Of a stretch of DNA of 64,000 nucleotides, positions 7,984-17,153 are shown piece by piece. The first letter of the stretch is position 1. Every line of letters starts with the position of its first letter. Location: assembly GCA_016200085.1 (NCBI GenBank), contig JACQFL010000038.1, positions 62,001 through 126,000 of the forward strand, in the 5' to 3' direction. Source of the stretch: Candidatus Rokuibacteriota bacterium (GTDB lineage Bacteria; Methylomirabilota; Methylomirabilia; Rokubacteriales; CSP1-6). The notes below the pieces were generated by a model. It had not been told where the DNA came from. It saw only the letters and a list, made by a program, of their open reading frames with translations, and did no database searches. The position numbers and the translations under genes are program-made.

Positions 7984-9519
7984 GTGAGGTACGGGTTCGT
8001 CATCGACCAGGGGAAGTGCATCGGGTGCCACGCGTGCACGGTGGCATGCAAGGAGGAGAACCGGGTTCCCCTCGGCGCCTTCCGGACGTGGGTGAAGTAC
8101 GTCGAGCGCGGCACGTTCCCCGACACGCGCCGCTACTTCGCCGTGCTGCGCTGCAACCACTGCGACGACGCGCCGTGCGTCACCATCTGCCCCACCGTCG
8201 CCCTCTACCGCCGCCCCGACGGCATCGTGGACTTCGACGGCGCGCGCTGCATCGGCTGCAAGTCGTGCATGCAGGCCTGCCCCTACGACGCGCTCTACAT
8301 CGACCCCGACACCAACACCGCGGCCAAGTGCAACTACTGCGCTCACCGCGTCGAGGTCGGGCTGGAACCGGCGTGCGTGATCGTCTGCCCGGTGCAGGCC
8401 ATCGTCGCCGGTGATCTCGACGATCCGCGCACGCCGATCGCCCGGCTCGTGGGCCGCGAGCAGGTGCAGGTGCGCAAGCCCGAGCAGGGCACCCGGCCCA
8501 AGGTCTTCTACCTCGGCGCGGACGCCTCGACCCTCGCGCCGGCGCTCCAGCAGCCGGCCCAGAGCTACATGTGGGCATCGCGGCCGGCCGCGGAGCTCGA
8601 TCTCGTGACCATGGTCGCCGCGCTGCAGGCGCCGGGCGAGGCCGCGCTGAGCCGGCCCGTGTACGACGTGCCGCACGCGCCGCGGCCCTGGGGCGGGCGG
8701 GTGTCCGCCTATCTCTGGACCAAGGCGGTGAGCGCCGGCGCTCTGCTCGTCGGCGCCGCCGGATGGATCAGCGGACAGTCCGCGGGCGGCCGGCTCAGCG
8801 GCATCGTCGCGCCGCTGATCGCGCTGGTGTTCCTCGCGCTGACGACCGTGCTGCTCGTGGCGGACCTCAAGCGGCCCGACCGCTTCCACTACATCCTGCT
8901 CAAGCCCAACTGGCGCTCGTGGCTGGTGCGCGGGGCGTGGATCCTGATGGCCCACGGCGCGGTCGCCGTCGCGTGGCTGGTGGCGGGGGCCGGCGGCTCG
9001 CGCGGCCTGCTGGACGTGCTGGCGGTGCCGGCGGTCCTGCTCGCGGCGGCGGCGGCGGGCTACAGCGCACTGCTCTTCGGCCAGGCCGAGGGGCGTGACT
9101 TCTGGCAGAGCCCGCTGCTGCTGGTGCACTTGCTCGTCGCCGCGGTCGTCGCCGGCGCGGCCTCGCTGCTGCTGGCCCAGGCGGTGATCGGGGGCGGGGT
9201 GGGCAGCGCGCCGCTGGGCCTCGTGCTCGGTGTCGCGCTCATCGCCGACGCGGTCGTGAAGCTGGCCGAGCTCTACGGCTCGCACGCCAACGTCGACGTC
9301 GCCCGCGCCGCCGCCCTCGTCACGCGCGGCCGCTTCGCCCGCCGCTTCTGGTGGGGCGCCGTCACCCTGGGGCTCGAGGCGCCGGTGGCGCTCCTTCTCG
9401 CCGGCGCGCTCACCGGCCTGACCGTCTACGGCGCCCTCGGGGCGCTCTGTGCCCTCGCCGGGCTGTGGATCTGGGAGGACCTCTGGATCCGCGCCGGTCA
9501 GGCCGTCCCGTTGAGCTGA
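7984..9519 (+). CDS. Fused iron-sulfur (SoeB/PsrB-like) and NrfD-type membrane (SoeC/PsrC-like) subunit of a molybdoenzyme
   Basis: The 511-residue protein joins two subunits that are usually separate. Residues 1-180 are a four-cluster ferredoxin: KCIGCHACTVACKEEN (Cys 12, 15, 18, 22), then CNHCDDAPCVTICP, CIGCKSCMQACP and CNYC...CVIVCP. Residues from about 240 are an NrfD/PsrC-like quinone-binding membrane domain with eight or more helices. The GTG at 7984 with GGAGAG just upstream gives the usual family N-terminus RYGFVID. An ATG at 7957 would add nine residues from the repeat block. The SoeA-like catalytic gene follows after 8 bp, so the pair would oxidise a cytoplasmic sulfur compound, probably sulfite, and reduce quinone. 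Confidence 0.85.
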   Translation: MRYGFVIDQGKCIGCHACTVACKEENRVPLGAFRTWVKYVERGTFPDTRRYFAVLRCNHCDDAPCVTICPTVALYRRPDGIVDFDGARCIGCKSCMQACPYDALYIDPDTNTAAKCNYCAHRVEVGLEPACVIVCPVQAIVAGDLDDPRTPIARLVGREQVQVRKPEQGTRPKVFYLGADASTLAPALQQPAQSYMWASRPAAELDLVTMVAALQAPGEAALSRPVYDVPHAPRPWGGRVSAYLWTKAVSAGALLVGAAGWISGQSAGGRLSGIVAPLIALVFLALTTVLLVADLKRPDRFHYILLKPNWRSWLVRGAWILMAHGAVAVAWLVAGAGGSRGLLDVLAVPAVLLAAAAAGYSALLFGQAEGRDFWQSPLLLVHLLVAAVVAGAASLLLAQAVIGGGVGSAPLGLVLGVALIADAVVKLAELYGSHANVDVARAAALVTRGRFARRFWWGAVTLGLEAPVALLLAGALTGLTVYGALGALCALAGLWIWEDLWIRAGQAVPLS

Positions 9520-9527
9520 GAGAGGCC

Positions 9528-12377
9528 ATGCCCGAGCCCACGCCCGTGCCCGAGACGCCATCGAGTGAGCCGTTGAATCCGAGCGCGCGGGACCTGCCGC
9601 CGCGCGAGGGCGGCCTGGCCAGCTATCCGCCGGCGAGCCGCTGGGAGCACTGGGAGGAGTACGACCCCGTGGCGTGGCCGCGCAAGGTCAAGCGCGAGTA
9701 CGCGCTGGTCCCGACGATCTGCTTCAACTGCGAGGCCGCCTGCGGGCTGCTCGCCTACGTCGACAAGCAGACCCTGCGCATCCAGAAGTTCGAGGGCAAC
9801 CCCGCGCATCCCGGCAGCCGCGGGCGCAACTGCGCCAAGGGGCCGGCCACCCTCAACCAGATCGAGGATCCCGAGCGCATCCGCTACCCGTTGCGCCGCG
9901 CCGCCGGGCGCGGCGAGGGCAAGTGGGAGCGCGTGACGTGGGACGAGGTCCTCACCGACATCGCCGGACGGATCCGCTCCGCGCTCGTCGAGGGACGCCA
10001 GAAAGAGGTGATGTACCACCTCGGGCGCCCGGGCCACGAGCTCGTCTACCTGCAGCGCGTGTTCCACGCCTGGGGCATCGACGGCCACAACAGCCACACC
10101 AACGTCTGCTCGGCGAGCGCGCGGGCGGGCTACGCCTTCTGGATGGGGATGGACCGCCCGTCGCCCGACCACGCCAACGCGCGCTTCATGCTCCTGCTCT
10201 CCTCGCACCTCGAGACCGGGCACTACTTCAACCCCCACGCCCAGCGGATCATCGAGGGCAAGATGCGGGGCGCGAAGATCTGTGTCATCGACACGCGCCT
10301 CAGCAACACCGCGTCGATGGCCGACTGGTGGCTGGCGCCGTGGCCGGGCACCGAGGCCGCCCTGCTGCTGGCCATCGCCCACGTGCTGATCCGCGAGGGG
10401 CGCTGGGACCGCGACTACGTCCGGAAGTGGGTCAACTGGGACGAGTACCTGCGCGAGGAGCGCCCCGACCTGCCGGTGACGTTCGAGGCCTTCGAGCGCG
10501 CGCTCGACGAGCTCTACGCGCGCTTCACGCCCGAGTTCGCCCAGGAGGAGAGCGGGGTGGACGCCGCGGCCATCCGCGAGGTCGCGCGCGCCGTCGGCGA
10601 CGCCGCCGGCGCGCTGGCCACCCACATCTGGCGCAACACCGCGGCGGGCAACCTCGGGGGCTGGCAGGTGGCGCGCGCGCTCGAGCTGCTCGTGGTCCTC
10701 ACGGGCAGCGTCGGCACCCCGGGCGGCACCGCGCCCAGCGCCTGGAACAAGGCCGTCCCGGCGCCGCCGATGATGCCGCCCCCGGGCAAGGTGTGGAGCG
10801 AGCTGCTGATGCCGCGCGAGTACCCGCTCTCGTTCTTCGAGATGTCGTTCCTGCTCCCGCACTTCCTGCGCGAGGGCCGCGGCAAGCTCGCCATGTACTT
10901 CACGCGGGTCTACAACCCGGTGTGGACCAACCCCGACGGCATGTCGTGGATCGAGATGCTCACCGATGAAAGCAAGGTCGAACGACATGCGTGCCTGACC
11001 CCGGTGTGGAGCGAGACGGCGTGGTTCGCCGATTACGTGCTGCCCATGGGCCACGCCTCCGAGCGCCACGACCTCATGTCGCAGGAGACCCACGCCGCGC
11101 GCTGGATCGGCTTCCGCCAGCCGGTGCTGCGCCTGATGCTGGAGCGCCAGGGCCGGACGTTCGACTGGACGTGGCAGGCCCACGAGGCCGCCGGCATCGG
11201 GCAGGTGTGGGAGGAGGACGAGTTCTGGATCGAGCTCTCGTGGCGGATCGATCCCGACGGCGCCCTTGGCATCCGGAAGTACTTCGAGTCGCCGTACCGT
11301 CCGGGCGAGAAGCTCCGGATCGAGGAGTTCTACCGCTGGATCTTCGAGCACAGCGTGCCGGGCCTGCCCGAGACCGCGCAGCGCGAGGGGCTGACGCCGC
11401 TCGCCTACATGCGCAAGTACGGCGCGTTCCTCGTCGCGGACGGCGTCTACCGGACGGCCGAGCAGCCGCTGCCCGCGCGCGACCTCGAGGGCACCACCGT
11501 CGATCCCGCCACGCGGGTGGTCAGCAAGAACGGCCAGGCCGTCGGCGTGGAGGTCGACGGCGTGGCGCGCGTCGGCTTTCCCACCCCGTCACGCCGTCTC
11601 GAGTTCTACTCGCTGACGCTGAAGGAGTGGAAGTGGGCGGAGCAGGCCGTCCCCGGGTACATCCGCAGCCACGTGCACTGGGCCCACCTCGACCGCGCCC
11701 AGGGCGAGATGGTGCTGATCCCGACCTTCCGGCTGCCCACCCTGATCCACACGCGCTCGGGCAACGCCAAGTGGCTCTACGAGATCTCGCACACGAACCC
11801 GATCTGGATTCACCCCGAGGACGGCGCGCGTCTCGCCGTCGCCACCGGCGACCTGCTGCGCGTGGAGACGGCGATCGGCCACTTCGTCGACCGGGCGTGG
11901 GTGACGGAGGCGATCCGTCCCGGCATCATCGCGTGCTCGCATCACCTCGGCCGGTGGCGGCTGCGCGAGGACACCGGCGGCGAGCGCTGGTCCACCGCGC
12001 TGGTCGAGCTCGAGCGGGCGGCGCCGGGGCAGTGGCGCATGCGCCAGGTCCACGGCATCGCGCCGTTCACGAGCACCGATCCGGATTCCGGGCGGATCTG
12101 GTGGGAGGAGTCGGGCGTGAACCAGAACCTCACGTTTCCCGTCCAGCCCGATCCGGTCAGTGGCCAGCACTGCTGGCACCAGCGCGTACGCGTCGCGCGC
12201 GCCGGTCCGGACGACCGCTACGGTGACATCGTCGTCGACACGAACAAGTCGTACGCCGTCTATCGTGACTGGCTCGCGCTAGCGCGGCCCGCGCCTGGCC
12301 CGGGGAACCTCCGCCGGCCGCTCTGGCTGCCCCGGGCCTTCAGGCCGGACGTGAGTACATATAAGGTAGAGGACTAG
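9528..12377 (+). CDS. Molybdopterin oxidoreductase catalytic subunit (CISM family, SoeA-like)
   Basis: The 949-residue enzyme has an N-terminal [4Fe-4S] site formed by Cys65, Cys68, Cys72 and Cys102 (CFNCEAAC ... NCAKG). The bis-MGD domains follow, with a likely molybdenum-ligand cysteine at 194 in NVCSAS. No Tat signal is visible, so it should work in the cytoplasm, as SoeA does and PsrA does not. GAGAGAGG precedes the ATG at 9528. Together with the upstream fused FeS/NrfD protein it makes a complete three-module complex. Sulfite oxidation is inferred from the Sox, Fcc and TauE neighbours. A sulfur, polysulfide or tetrathionate substrate cannot be excluded. Confidence 0.82.
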   Translation: MPEPTPVPETPSSEPLNPSARDLPPREGGLASYPPASRWEHWEEYDPVAWPRKVKREYALVPTICFNCEAACGLLAYVDKQTLRIQKFEGNPAHPGSRGRNCAKGPATLNQIEDPERIRYPLRRAAGRGEGKWERVTWDEVLTDIAGRIRSALVEGRQKEVMYHLGRPGHELVYLQRVFHAWGIDGHNSHTNVCSASARAGYAFWMGMDRPSPDHANARFMLLLSSHLETGHYFNPHAQRIIEGKMRGAKICVIDTRLSNTASMADWWLAPWPGTEAALLLAIAHVLIREGRWDRDYVRKWVNWDEYLREERPDLPVTFEAFERALDELYARFTPEFAQEESGVDAAAIREVARAVGDAAGALATHIWRNTAAGNLGGWQVARALELLVVLTGSVGTPGGTAPSAWNKAVPAPPMMPPPGKVWSELLMPREYPLSFFEMSFLLPHFLREGRGKLAMYFTRVYNPVWTNPDGMSWIEMLTDESKVERHACLTPVWSETAWFADYVLPMGHASERHDLMSQETHAARWIGFRQPVLRLMLERQGRTFDWTWQAHEAAGIGQVWEEDEFWIELSWRIDPDGALGIRKYFESPYRPGEKLRIEEFYRWIFEHSVPGLPETAQREGLTPLAYMRKYGAFLVADGVYRTAEQPLPARDLEGTTVDPATRVVSKNGQAVGVEVDGVARVGFPTPSRRLEFYSLTLKEWKWAEQAVPGYIRSHVHWAHLDRAQGEMVLIPTFRLPTLIHTRSGNAKWLYEISHTNPIWIHPEDGARLAVATGDLLRVETAIGHFVDRAWVTEAIRPGIIACSHHLGRWRLREDTGGERWSTALVELERAAPGQWRMRQVHGIAPFTSTDPDSGRIWWEESGVNQNLTFPVQPDPVSGQHCWHQRVRVARAGPDDRYGDIVVDTNKSYAVYRDWLALARPAPGPGNLRRPLWLPRAFRPDVSTYKVED

Positions 12378-12382
12378 AACCC

Positions 12383-12411
12383 TCACTTCTCGGTCAAGAA
12401 TTGCGTATACT
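12383..12411 (+). promoter_or_regulatory. Possible promoter before soxY
   Basis: A good -10 box, TATACT (12406-12411), lies 25 bp before soxY in an A+T-richer gap. A weak -35 candidate, TCACTT (12383-12388), sits 17 bp upstream. It would start a soxYZ-XA-B transcript separate from the Soe-like genes. Confidence 0.3.
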
Positions 12412-12435
12412 CGCCCTGATGATGGCGACGGGCGG

Positions 12436-12945
12436 ATGCTCACGATGACCGATGGAATCACGCGGCGGATGGTGCTCAGGGGCGCCGGCGCGGCCGGCGT
12501 CGTGGGCGCGCTCGCAACACGGGCTCCGACCTCGGCCTGGGCTCAGGCTGGCGCGCAGGCGCCGGCCCTCGGCGGGCAGGAAAGCGTGCAGTCCGCCCTC
12601 AAGCGGCTCTTCGGCGCGCGCCCACTGAAGGACGGCGCCGGCGTGATCAAGCTCGAGGCGCCGCCGATCGCCGAGAACGGCGCGCTCGTGCAGGTCTCCG
12701 TCGAGGCCGCCTCGCCGATGACGGCGGCGAACCACGTCAAGACGATCTACCTCGTCGCCGACAAGAACCGCATCCCCGTGGTCACGCGCGCCACGCTGAC
12801 GCCCGAGATGGGCCAGGCCTTCGTGGGCGAGACGATCCGCCTCGGCGAGACCACCGACGTGCGCGCCATCGTCGAGCAGAGCGACGGCACGCTGCTTCAG
12901 GTCCGACGCGAGGTCAAGGTGACCGTCGGCGGCTGCGGAGGCTAG
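12436..12945 (+). CDS. soxY: Sulfur-oxidation carrier protein SoxY
   Basis: The 169-residue protein is the covalent sulfur carrier of the periplasmic Sox pathway. It begins with a Tat signal (TRRMVLRG) that ends near AWAQAG, and finishes with the diagnostic GGCGG arm, whose cysteine (Cys167) carries the thiosulfate-derived sulfur. An ATG at 12445 (MTDGITRR) is an equally good start. soxZ begins one base after its stop, consistent with a tight heterodimer. Confidence 0.95.
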   Translation: MLTMTDGITRRMVLRGAGAAGVVGALATRAPTSAWAQAGAQAPALGGQESVQSALKRLFGARPLKDGAGVIKLEAPPIAENGALVQVSVEAASPMTAANHVKTIYLVADKNRIPVVTRATLTPEMGQAFVGETIRLGETTDVRAIVEQSDGTLLQVRREVKVTVGGCGG

Positions 12946-12946
12946 C

Positions 12947-13282
12947 GTGGCGGACGACGTCGGGCGCATCCGCATCCGCGTGCCCTCCTCGATCAAGGCG
13001 GGCGACGTCGTGCGCGTGCGCGCGCTCGTGATCCATCCCATGGAGCGCATCGAGCGGGATGCGCAGGGCAAGATCGTCCAGAAGGCCTACCGGTACATCA
13101 ACCAGGTCACGGTGACGTATCTCGGCCGGACGATCCTCACCCTCGACACCACCCAGAGCGTGAGCGAGAACCCCTCGTTCACCTTCGCCTTCCGCGCGAC
13201 CGATCCCGGCCCGCTCACGATCACGTTCCTCGACACCACCGGCGGCAAGTACGCAGGGCTGGCCGACATCAAGCTCGCCTGA
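12947..13282 (+). CDS. soxZ: Sulfur-oxidation protein SoxZ
   Basis: The 111-residue immunoglobulin-like partner of SoxY starts at a GTG. Family features include RIRVPSSIKAGDVVRVRALV at the N-terminus, the IHPMERIER segment and the closing KYAGLADIKLA. It has no signal peptide, because SoxZ is carried out through the Tat system with SoxY. The length is normal. Confidence 0.95.
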   Translation: MADDVGRIRIRVPSSIKAGDVVRVRALVIHPMERIERDAQGKIVQKAYRYINQVTVTYLGRTILTLDTTQSVSENPSFTFAFRATDPGPLTITFLDTTGGKYAGLADIKLA

Positions 13283-13286
13283 GGCG

Positions 13287-14611
13287 ATGCCCCCGCTCGC
13301 CTGGCTGCTGATCCCGCTCCTGCTCGCCGCGTGCGGCCGATCGTCCGCGCCGTCCTCGTCCGCGGCGGGGGCGCCGTCGCTCGCCTCCCAGGCGCCGTCC
13401 GCCGGTCCGCCCCGCCCCTCGCGCGCCATCGCTCCGGCCATCGGCGCGGTGATGACGTGGCCCGACGGCAGGCGCGTGGCCGTGCGCTACAAGGGCTGGA
13501 CACCACCGATTTCGGCCGGTTCCGCACGTACGCCTACGGCGATGCCCGTCCCGAGGTCCCTGTCGCGAGCGTCACGGTGCCGGACGGTCCGCCCGGCGAC
13601 GCCGCCAAGGGCCGTGCGCTCTTCGTGAGCCGGGCCAGGGGCCCGTGCACGGGCTGCCACCTGGTCCCCGGCGCCGACGTGTGGCCGGCGGGCAACGTGG
13701 GCCCCGACCTCTCGACCGTCGGTGACCGCGGGCTCACCGACGGCTATCTCTACCAGCTCGTCTTCGATCCGCGCCCGATCTTCCCGAAGACGGTGATGCC
13801 GCCGTGGGGCGCCACCGGCGTGCTGACGCCGGGCGAGGTGCGCGACGTCGTCGCGTACCTCCAGACCCTCAAAGGCCCGCGCCCCGCGGAGACCGACCCG
13901 GAGCGCGATCCGGCCACGCGGCGGCGGCCCGTCGGCTTCGGCGACAACCTGGACGCGACGAACAACCCCGGTGTGCTGCTCGCCGACCAGGCGGAGGCCG
14001 AGTGGAGCACGAAGGGGCCGGCAGACCGCGCGTGCGCCGACTGCCACGTCGGGCCTCCGGAGCTCGCGATGAAGGGCGTCGCCGCACGCTATCCCCGTCA
14101 CGTCGCCTCCCAGGGACGGGTGATGAGCGTCGAGGACTGGCTCACCGTCCACGGACCCGAGACCACGGGCGCGGCCTATCTCGCGGAGAGCGAGGCCAAC
14201 CTCCGCATGACGGTGCTGATCAAGATGGCGTCCAACGGCCTGCCCGTGGCGATCGACACCACCAGCCCCGAGGGGCGCGCCGCGCTCGCGCGCGGCCGGG
14301 CTTCCTTCGAGCGCCGCGTGGGCCAGCGCAACCACGCGTGCGCGGACTGTCACACGCCCGATGGTGGCGCCAACCACTTCCTCGGCGGCCGCATGCTGGC
14401 CGACGTCCGCGAGGGCCTCACGCGCCACTTCCCGACGTGGCGGACGAGCCAGTCGGAGCTCTGGGATCTGCGCAAGCGCTTCCAGTGGTGCATGACGCCG
14501 CTGGGCGCCAACATGCTCGCCGCCGACGCCGTGGAGTACGCCGAGCTCGAGCTCTACCTGACGTCGTTCGACGTCGGCAAGCCGATGAGCGTGCCCGGCA
14601 TCAGACACTGA
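13287..14611 (+). pseudogene. SoxX-SoxA fusion cytochrome, interrupted by a one-base frameshift
   Basis: Codons from ATG 13287 give a lipoprotein-type signal (LLIPLLLAAC) and a linker. At about 13496 the coding frame shifts by one base. Restoring a single C there (GGCTGG to GGCCTGG) joins both parts into one 441-residue protein. The first cytochrome domain is SoxX: CTGCH, GNVGPDLS and the Met-ligand motif TVMPPWG. The remainder is SoxA, with two CADCH heme sites and the cysteine heme ligand in RFQWCMTPLGANMLAADAVE. SoxXA couples thiosulfate to the SoxY cysteine. The shift may be a sequencing or assembly error or a real lesion. soxX and soxA are usually separate genes. Confidence 0.85.
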
Positions 14612-14629
14612 TCTGATAGCATCGCGGCC

Positions 14630-14842
14630 ATGAGCACGCGCACGGTGACGGTACGCGTCGAAAGCGAGCTGTTTCGGAGAGCTTGCGCACGAACCGGGCG
14701 AGGCGTCATGGCCACCATCCGCCAGGGTCTCGGGCCGGTCGCGGCGAGCGAGGCATACGAGCGGCTTCGCGCGTTGCGGGGCAAGATCCGGCTTTCGATC
14801 GATCTCGAGCGTGTGCGAGCTGATCGAGGCCCAGTGTCCTGA
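14630..14842 (+). CDS. Small ribbon-helix-helix (VapB-like antitoxin) protein
   Basis: This 70-residue protein begins STRTVTVRVESELF, a typical RHH strand-helix start. It ends with the segment YERLRALRGKIRLSIDLERVRADR, which is common in VapB-type antitoxins. No PIN-domain toxin follows, because soxB starts 27 bp later. It could be an orphan antitoxin or a small DNA-binding regulator of the sox genes. The central helix looks shortened, so degeneration is possible. Confidence 0.55.
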   Translation: MSTRTVTVRVESELFRRACARTGRGVMATIRQGLGPVAASEAYERLRALRGKIRLSIDLERVRADRGPVS

Positions 14843-14869
14843 GCGCACCTTCCGAGTCGGGCGGCGCGC

Positions 14870-16552
14870 GTGGACGTTAGTCGCCGCGATCTCCTGAAGG
14901 TCGCCGCGGTGGCTGCGGGGGCGGGGATCATGCCGCGCGCGCTGGAGCGCGCGGACGCGGCGGAGCGGCTGCTGGAGATGGAGCCGCTCGGCAACGTGAC
15001 GCTGCTCCACCTGACCGACCCCCACGCCTCGCTCGTCCCCGTGTACTACCGCGAGCCCGACACGCTGATCGGCGTCGGTGCCGAGCGCGGGCGGCCGCCG
15101 TACCTGACCGGCGAGGCGCTGCTGCGGCACCACCAGATCCGGCGCGGCAGCCTGGAGGCCTACGCGTGCTCGTCGGTCGACTTCGCGACGCTGGCCGCGC
15201 GCTTCGGGCGCCTCGGCGGTTACGCCCACCTCGCCACGCTCGTCGCGCGCATCCGCGCCGCGCGGCCGGGACGCACGCTGCTGCTCGACGGCGGCGACAC
15301 CATCCAGGGCTCGGCGACGGCGCTCTGGTCGCGCGGCGAGGACATGGTCCGGGCCATGAACCTCCTCGGGGTCGAGGTCGTCACGCCGCACTGGGAGTTC
15401 ACCTACGGCCTCGAGCGCGTGCGCGAGCTGTTCGGGGACCGCGAGAGCCGCGGGCTCTTTCGCGGGAACTTCGTCGCCCACAACGTGAGCGAGGTCGGCT
15501 TCGGCGATCCGGTCTTCGCGCCGTGGACGATCCGCGAGGCGGGCCGGGTGAAGGTCGGCGTGATCGGGCAGGCGTTCCCCTACGTGCCGGTGGCGCACCC
15601 GCGGCGCTTCACGCCCGATCTCACCTTCGGCATCGCCGAGGACGCGCTCCAGGGCCACGTCAACGCCCTGCGCGACCGGCACCGCGCGGATCTGGTCGTG
15701 CTCCTCTCGCACAACGGCCTGCCCGTCGACCTCAAGCTCGCGGCACGGGTGGCCGGCCTCGACGTGATCCTGGGCGGGCACACCCACGACCCGCTGGTGG
15801 CGCCGATCACCGTCGGGCGGACCCTCGTCGTGAACTCGGGCGCGCACGGCAAGTTCCTGAGCCGTCTCGACCTCGACGTGCGGGGCGGCCGTCCCGTGGC
15901 GCACCGCTACCGTCTGATCCCCGTGCTGTCGCGCGACCTGCCCGAGGACGCGGCGATGGCGCGGCTGATCGCCGAGGTCCGGGCGCCCCACGCGGCGCGG
16001 CTCGGCGAGGCGCTCGCGGTCTCCGACTCACTGCTCTATCGCCGCGGCACCTTCAACGGCCCCTTCGACGAGGTGATCCTCGACGCGCTCCTGGAGCGTG
16101 CGGACGCCGAGGTCGCCTTCTCGCCCGGCTTCCGCTGGGGCATCACGATCCTGCCTGGCCAGGCCATCACCCTCGAGGACGTCTACGGCCACACCGGCAT
16201 CACGTACGCGAATACCTGGGCCCGTGAGATGACGGGCGCGGAGATCGTCCGGGTGATGGAGGACGTCGCCGACAACCTCTTCCACCGCGACCCGTACTAC
16301 CGTCAGGGCGGCGACATGGTGCGGCTCGGCGGACTGACGTACGCCATCGCCCCGCAACGCCCGGCCGGCCGGCGGATCAGCGAGGTCAGGATCGGCGGAC
16401 GTCCGCTCGACGCGGCCAGGCGCTACAAGGCGACGGGATGGGCCAGCCTCGGCGAGGCGGACGGGCCGCCCGCGTGGGACGTCGTCGCCGCGCACCTGAG
16501 ACGGCTCAAGCGGGTCACGCTGGATCCGCGTCCGCGCGTCCGCGTCCTGTAA
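14870..16552 (+). CDS. soxB: Thiosulfohydrolase SoxB
   Basis: The 560-residue periplasmic dimanganese enzyme releases sulfate from the SoxY-bound sulfonate. The Tat signal SRRDLLKVAAVAAG is followed by a metallophosphatase domain. Metal-site motifs include LLHLTDPHA (Asp50, His52), LLDGGDTIQGSATALW, LLSHNG and GGHTHD; the HWEFTYG segment is SoxB-specific. The 5'-nucleotidase C-terminal domain is complete. The start is a GTG. It lies between the RHH gene and the thioredoxin-like selenoprotein gene. Confidence 0.93.
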   Translation: MDVSRRDLLKVAAVAAGAGIMPRALERADAAERLLEMEPLGNVTLLHLTDPHASLVPVYYREPDTLIGVGAERGRPPYLTGEALLRHHQIRRGSLEAYACSSVDFATLAARFGRLGGYAHLATLVARIRAARPGRTLLLDGGDTIQGSATALWSRGEDMVRAMNLLGVEVVTPHWEFTYGLERVRELFGDRESRGLFRGNFVAHNVSEVGFGDPVFAPWTIREAGRVKVGVIGQAFPYVPVAHPRRFTPDLTFGIAEDALQGHVNALRDRHRADLVVLLSHNGLPVDLKLAARVAGLDVILGGHTHDPLVAPITVGRTLVVNSGAHGKFLSRLDLDVRGGRPVAHRYRLIPVLSRDLPEDAAMARLIAEVRAPHAARLGEALAVSDSLLYRRGTFNGPFDEVILDALLERADAEVAFSPGFRWGITILPGQAITLEDVYGHTGITYANTWAREMTGAEIVRVMEDVADNLFHRDPYYRQGGDMVRLGGLTYAIAPQRPAGRRISEVRIGGRPLDAARRYKATGWASLGEADGPPAWDVVAAHLRRLKRVTLDPRPRVRVL

Positions 16553-16562
16553 GATAAGGCCC

Positions 16563-17153
16563 TTGGCACGCACGAGCTTCGTCGCCGCCGCCGCCGCTCT
16601 CGTCGCCGTCGTTGCCATCGTGGGCGCGGTCCAGATGCGCGCTCGCCGCCCCACGGAGCGCCAGGTTGCCCGGGCCGAGGTCGTTGTCGGCTCGCTCGAC
16701 GACCTGTTCATGGACCTCGAGATCCTTCCCATGGACCGTCAGGTGCCGCCGCCGTTCACGCTCGCGGCGCTCGACGGCCGGCAGGTCGGCCTCCGCGATC
16801 TCACGGGCCGGGCGACGCTCCTGTATTTCTTCGCCACGTGGTGACCGCACTGCACGAGGGAGTTGCCCTCGACGATGCAGCAGCTGCAGGCGGCCTACCG
16901 CGATCTGCAGATCGTCGCCATCGACATCCAGGAGCGCCCCGAGACCGTCGTGAGCTGGACCGCCACGCACCAGGTGACGCTGCCCGTGCTCCTCGACCCC
17001 GACGGGAGGGTGACGAAGGCCTACGGCGTCTCGGCCACGCCCACCGTGTTCGTCCTCGACCGGACCGGGCGGCTCGTCGGCAAGGCCCTCGGCACCAAGC
17101 CGTGGACGTCCGAGCGCGGGCGCCTGGCCATCGAGAAGCTGCTCGCGTCGTGA
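16563..17153 (+). CDS. Thioredoxin-like (TlpA/SoxW-type) selenoprotein, Sec at the active site
   Basis: The frame is open from TTG 16563 to 17153 except for one TGA at 16842-16844. Read through, it gives 196 residues: a membrane anchor (residues 5-23), then a TlpA/peroxiredoxin-like domain starting PPPFTLAALDGRQVGLRDL. The TGA falls exactly at the first redox cysteine: FFATW-U-PHCTRELP (Sec94, Cys97). The cis-proline region TPTVFVLD is intact. A 6-bp stem-loop starts 10 nt after the TGA. Between soxB and a flavoprotein gene, it probably reduces Sox or cytochrome thiols in the periplasm, as SoxW or SoxS do. Reading it as two broken genes fits poorly, because the frame and motif continue exactly. 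Confidence 0.85.
16855..16871 (+). promoter_or_regulatory. Bacterial SECIS-like stem-loop for the thioredoxin-like selenoprotein
   Basis: CGAGGG (16855-16860) pairs perfectly with CCCTCG (16866-16871) around the loop AGTTG. The loop begins 16 nt after the UGA and has a G in its first two bases, matching the general bSECIS rules. Flanking TGCA on both sides may extend the stem with a bulge. It lies within the coding sequence, as bacterial SECIS elements do, and would bind SelB. Confidence 0.7.

Noticed and set aside
16563-17153. Two separate short genes or a nonsense-mutated pseudogene
   Set aside because: Both halves are in the same frame, the TGA replaces exactly a redox cysteine, the rest of the domain is intact and a SECIS-like hairpin follows.
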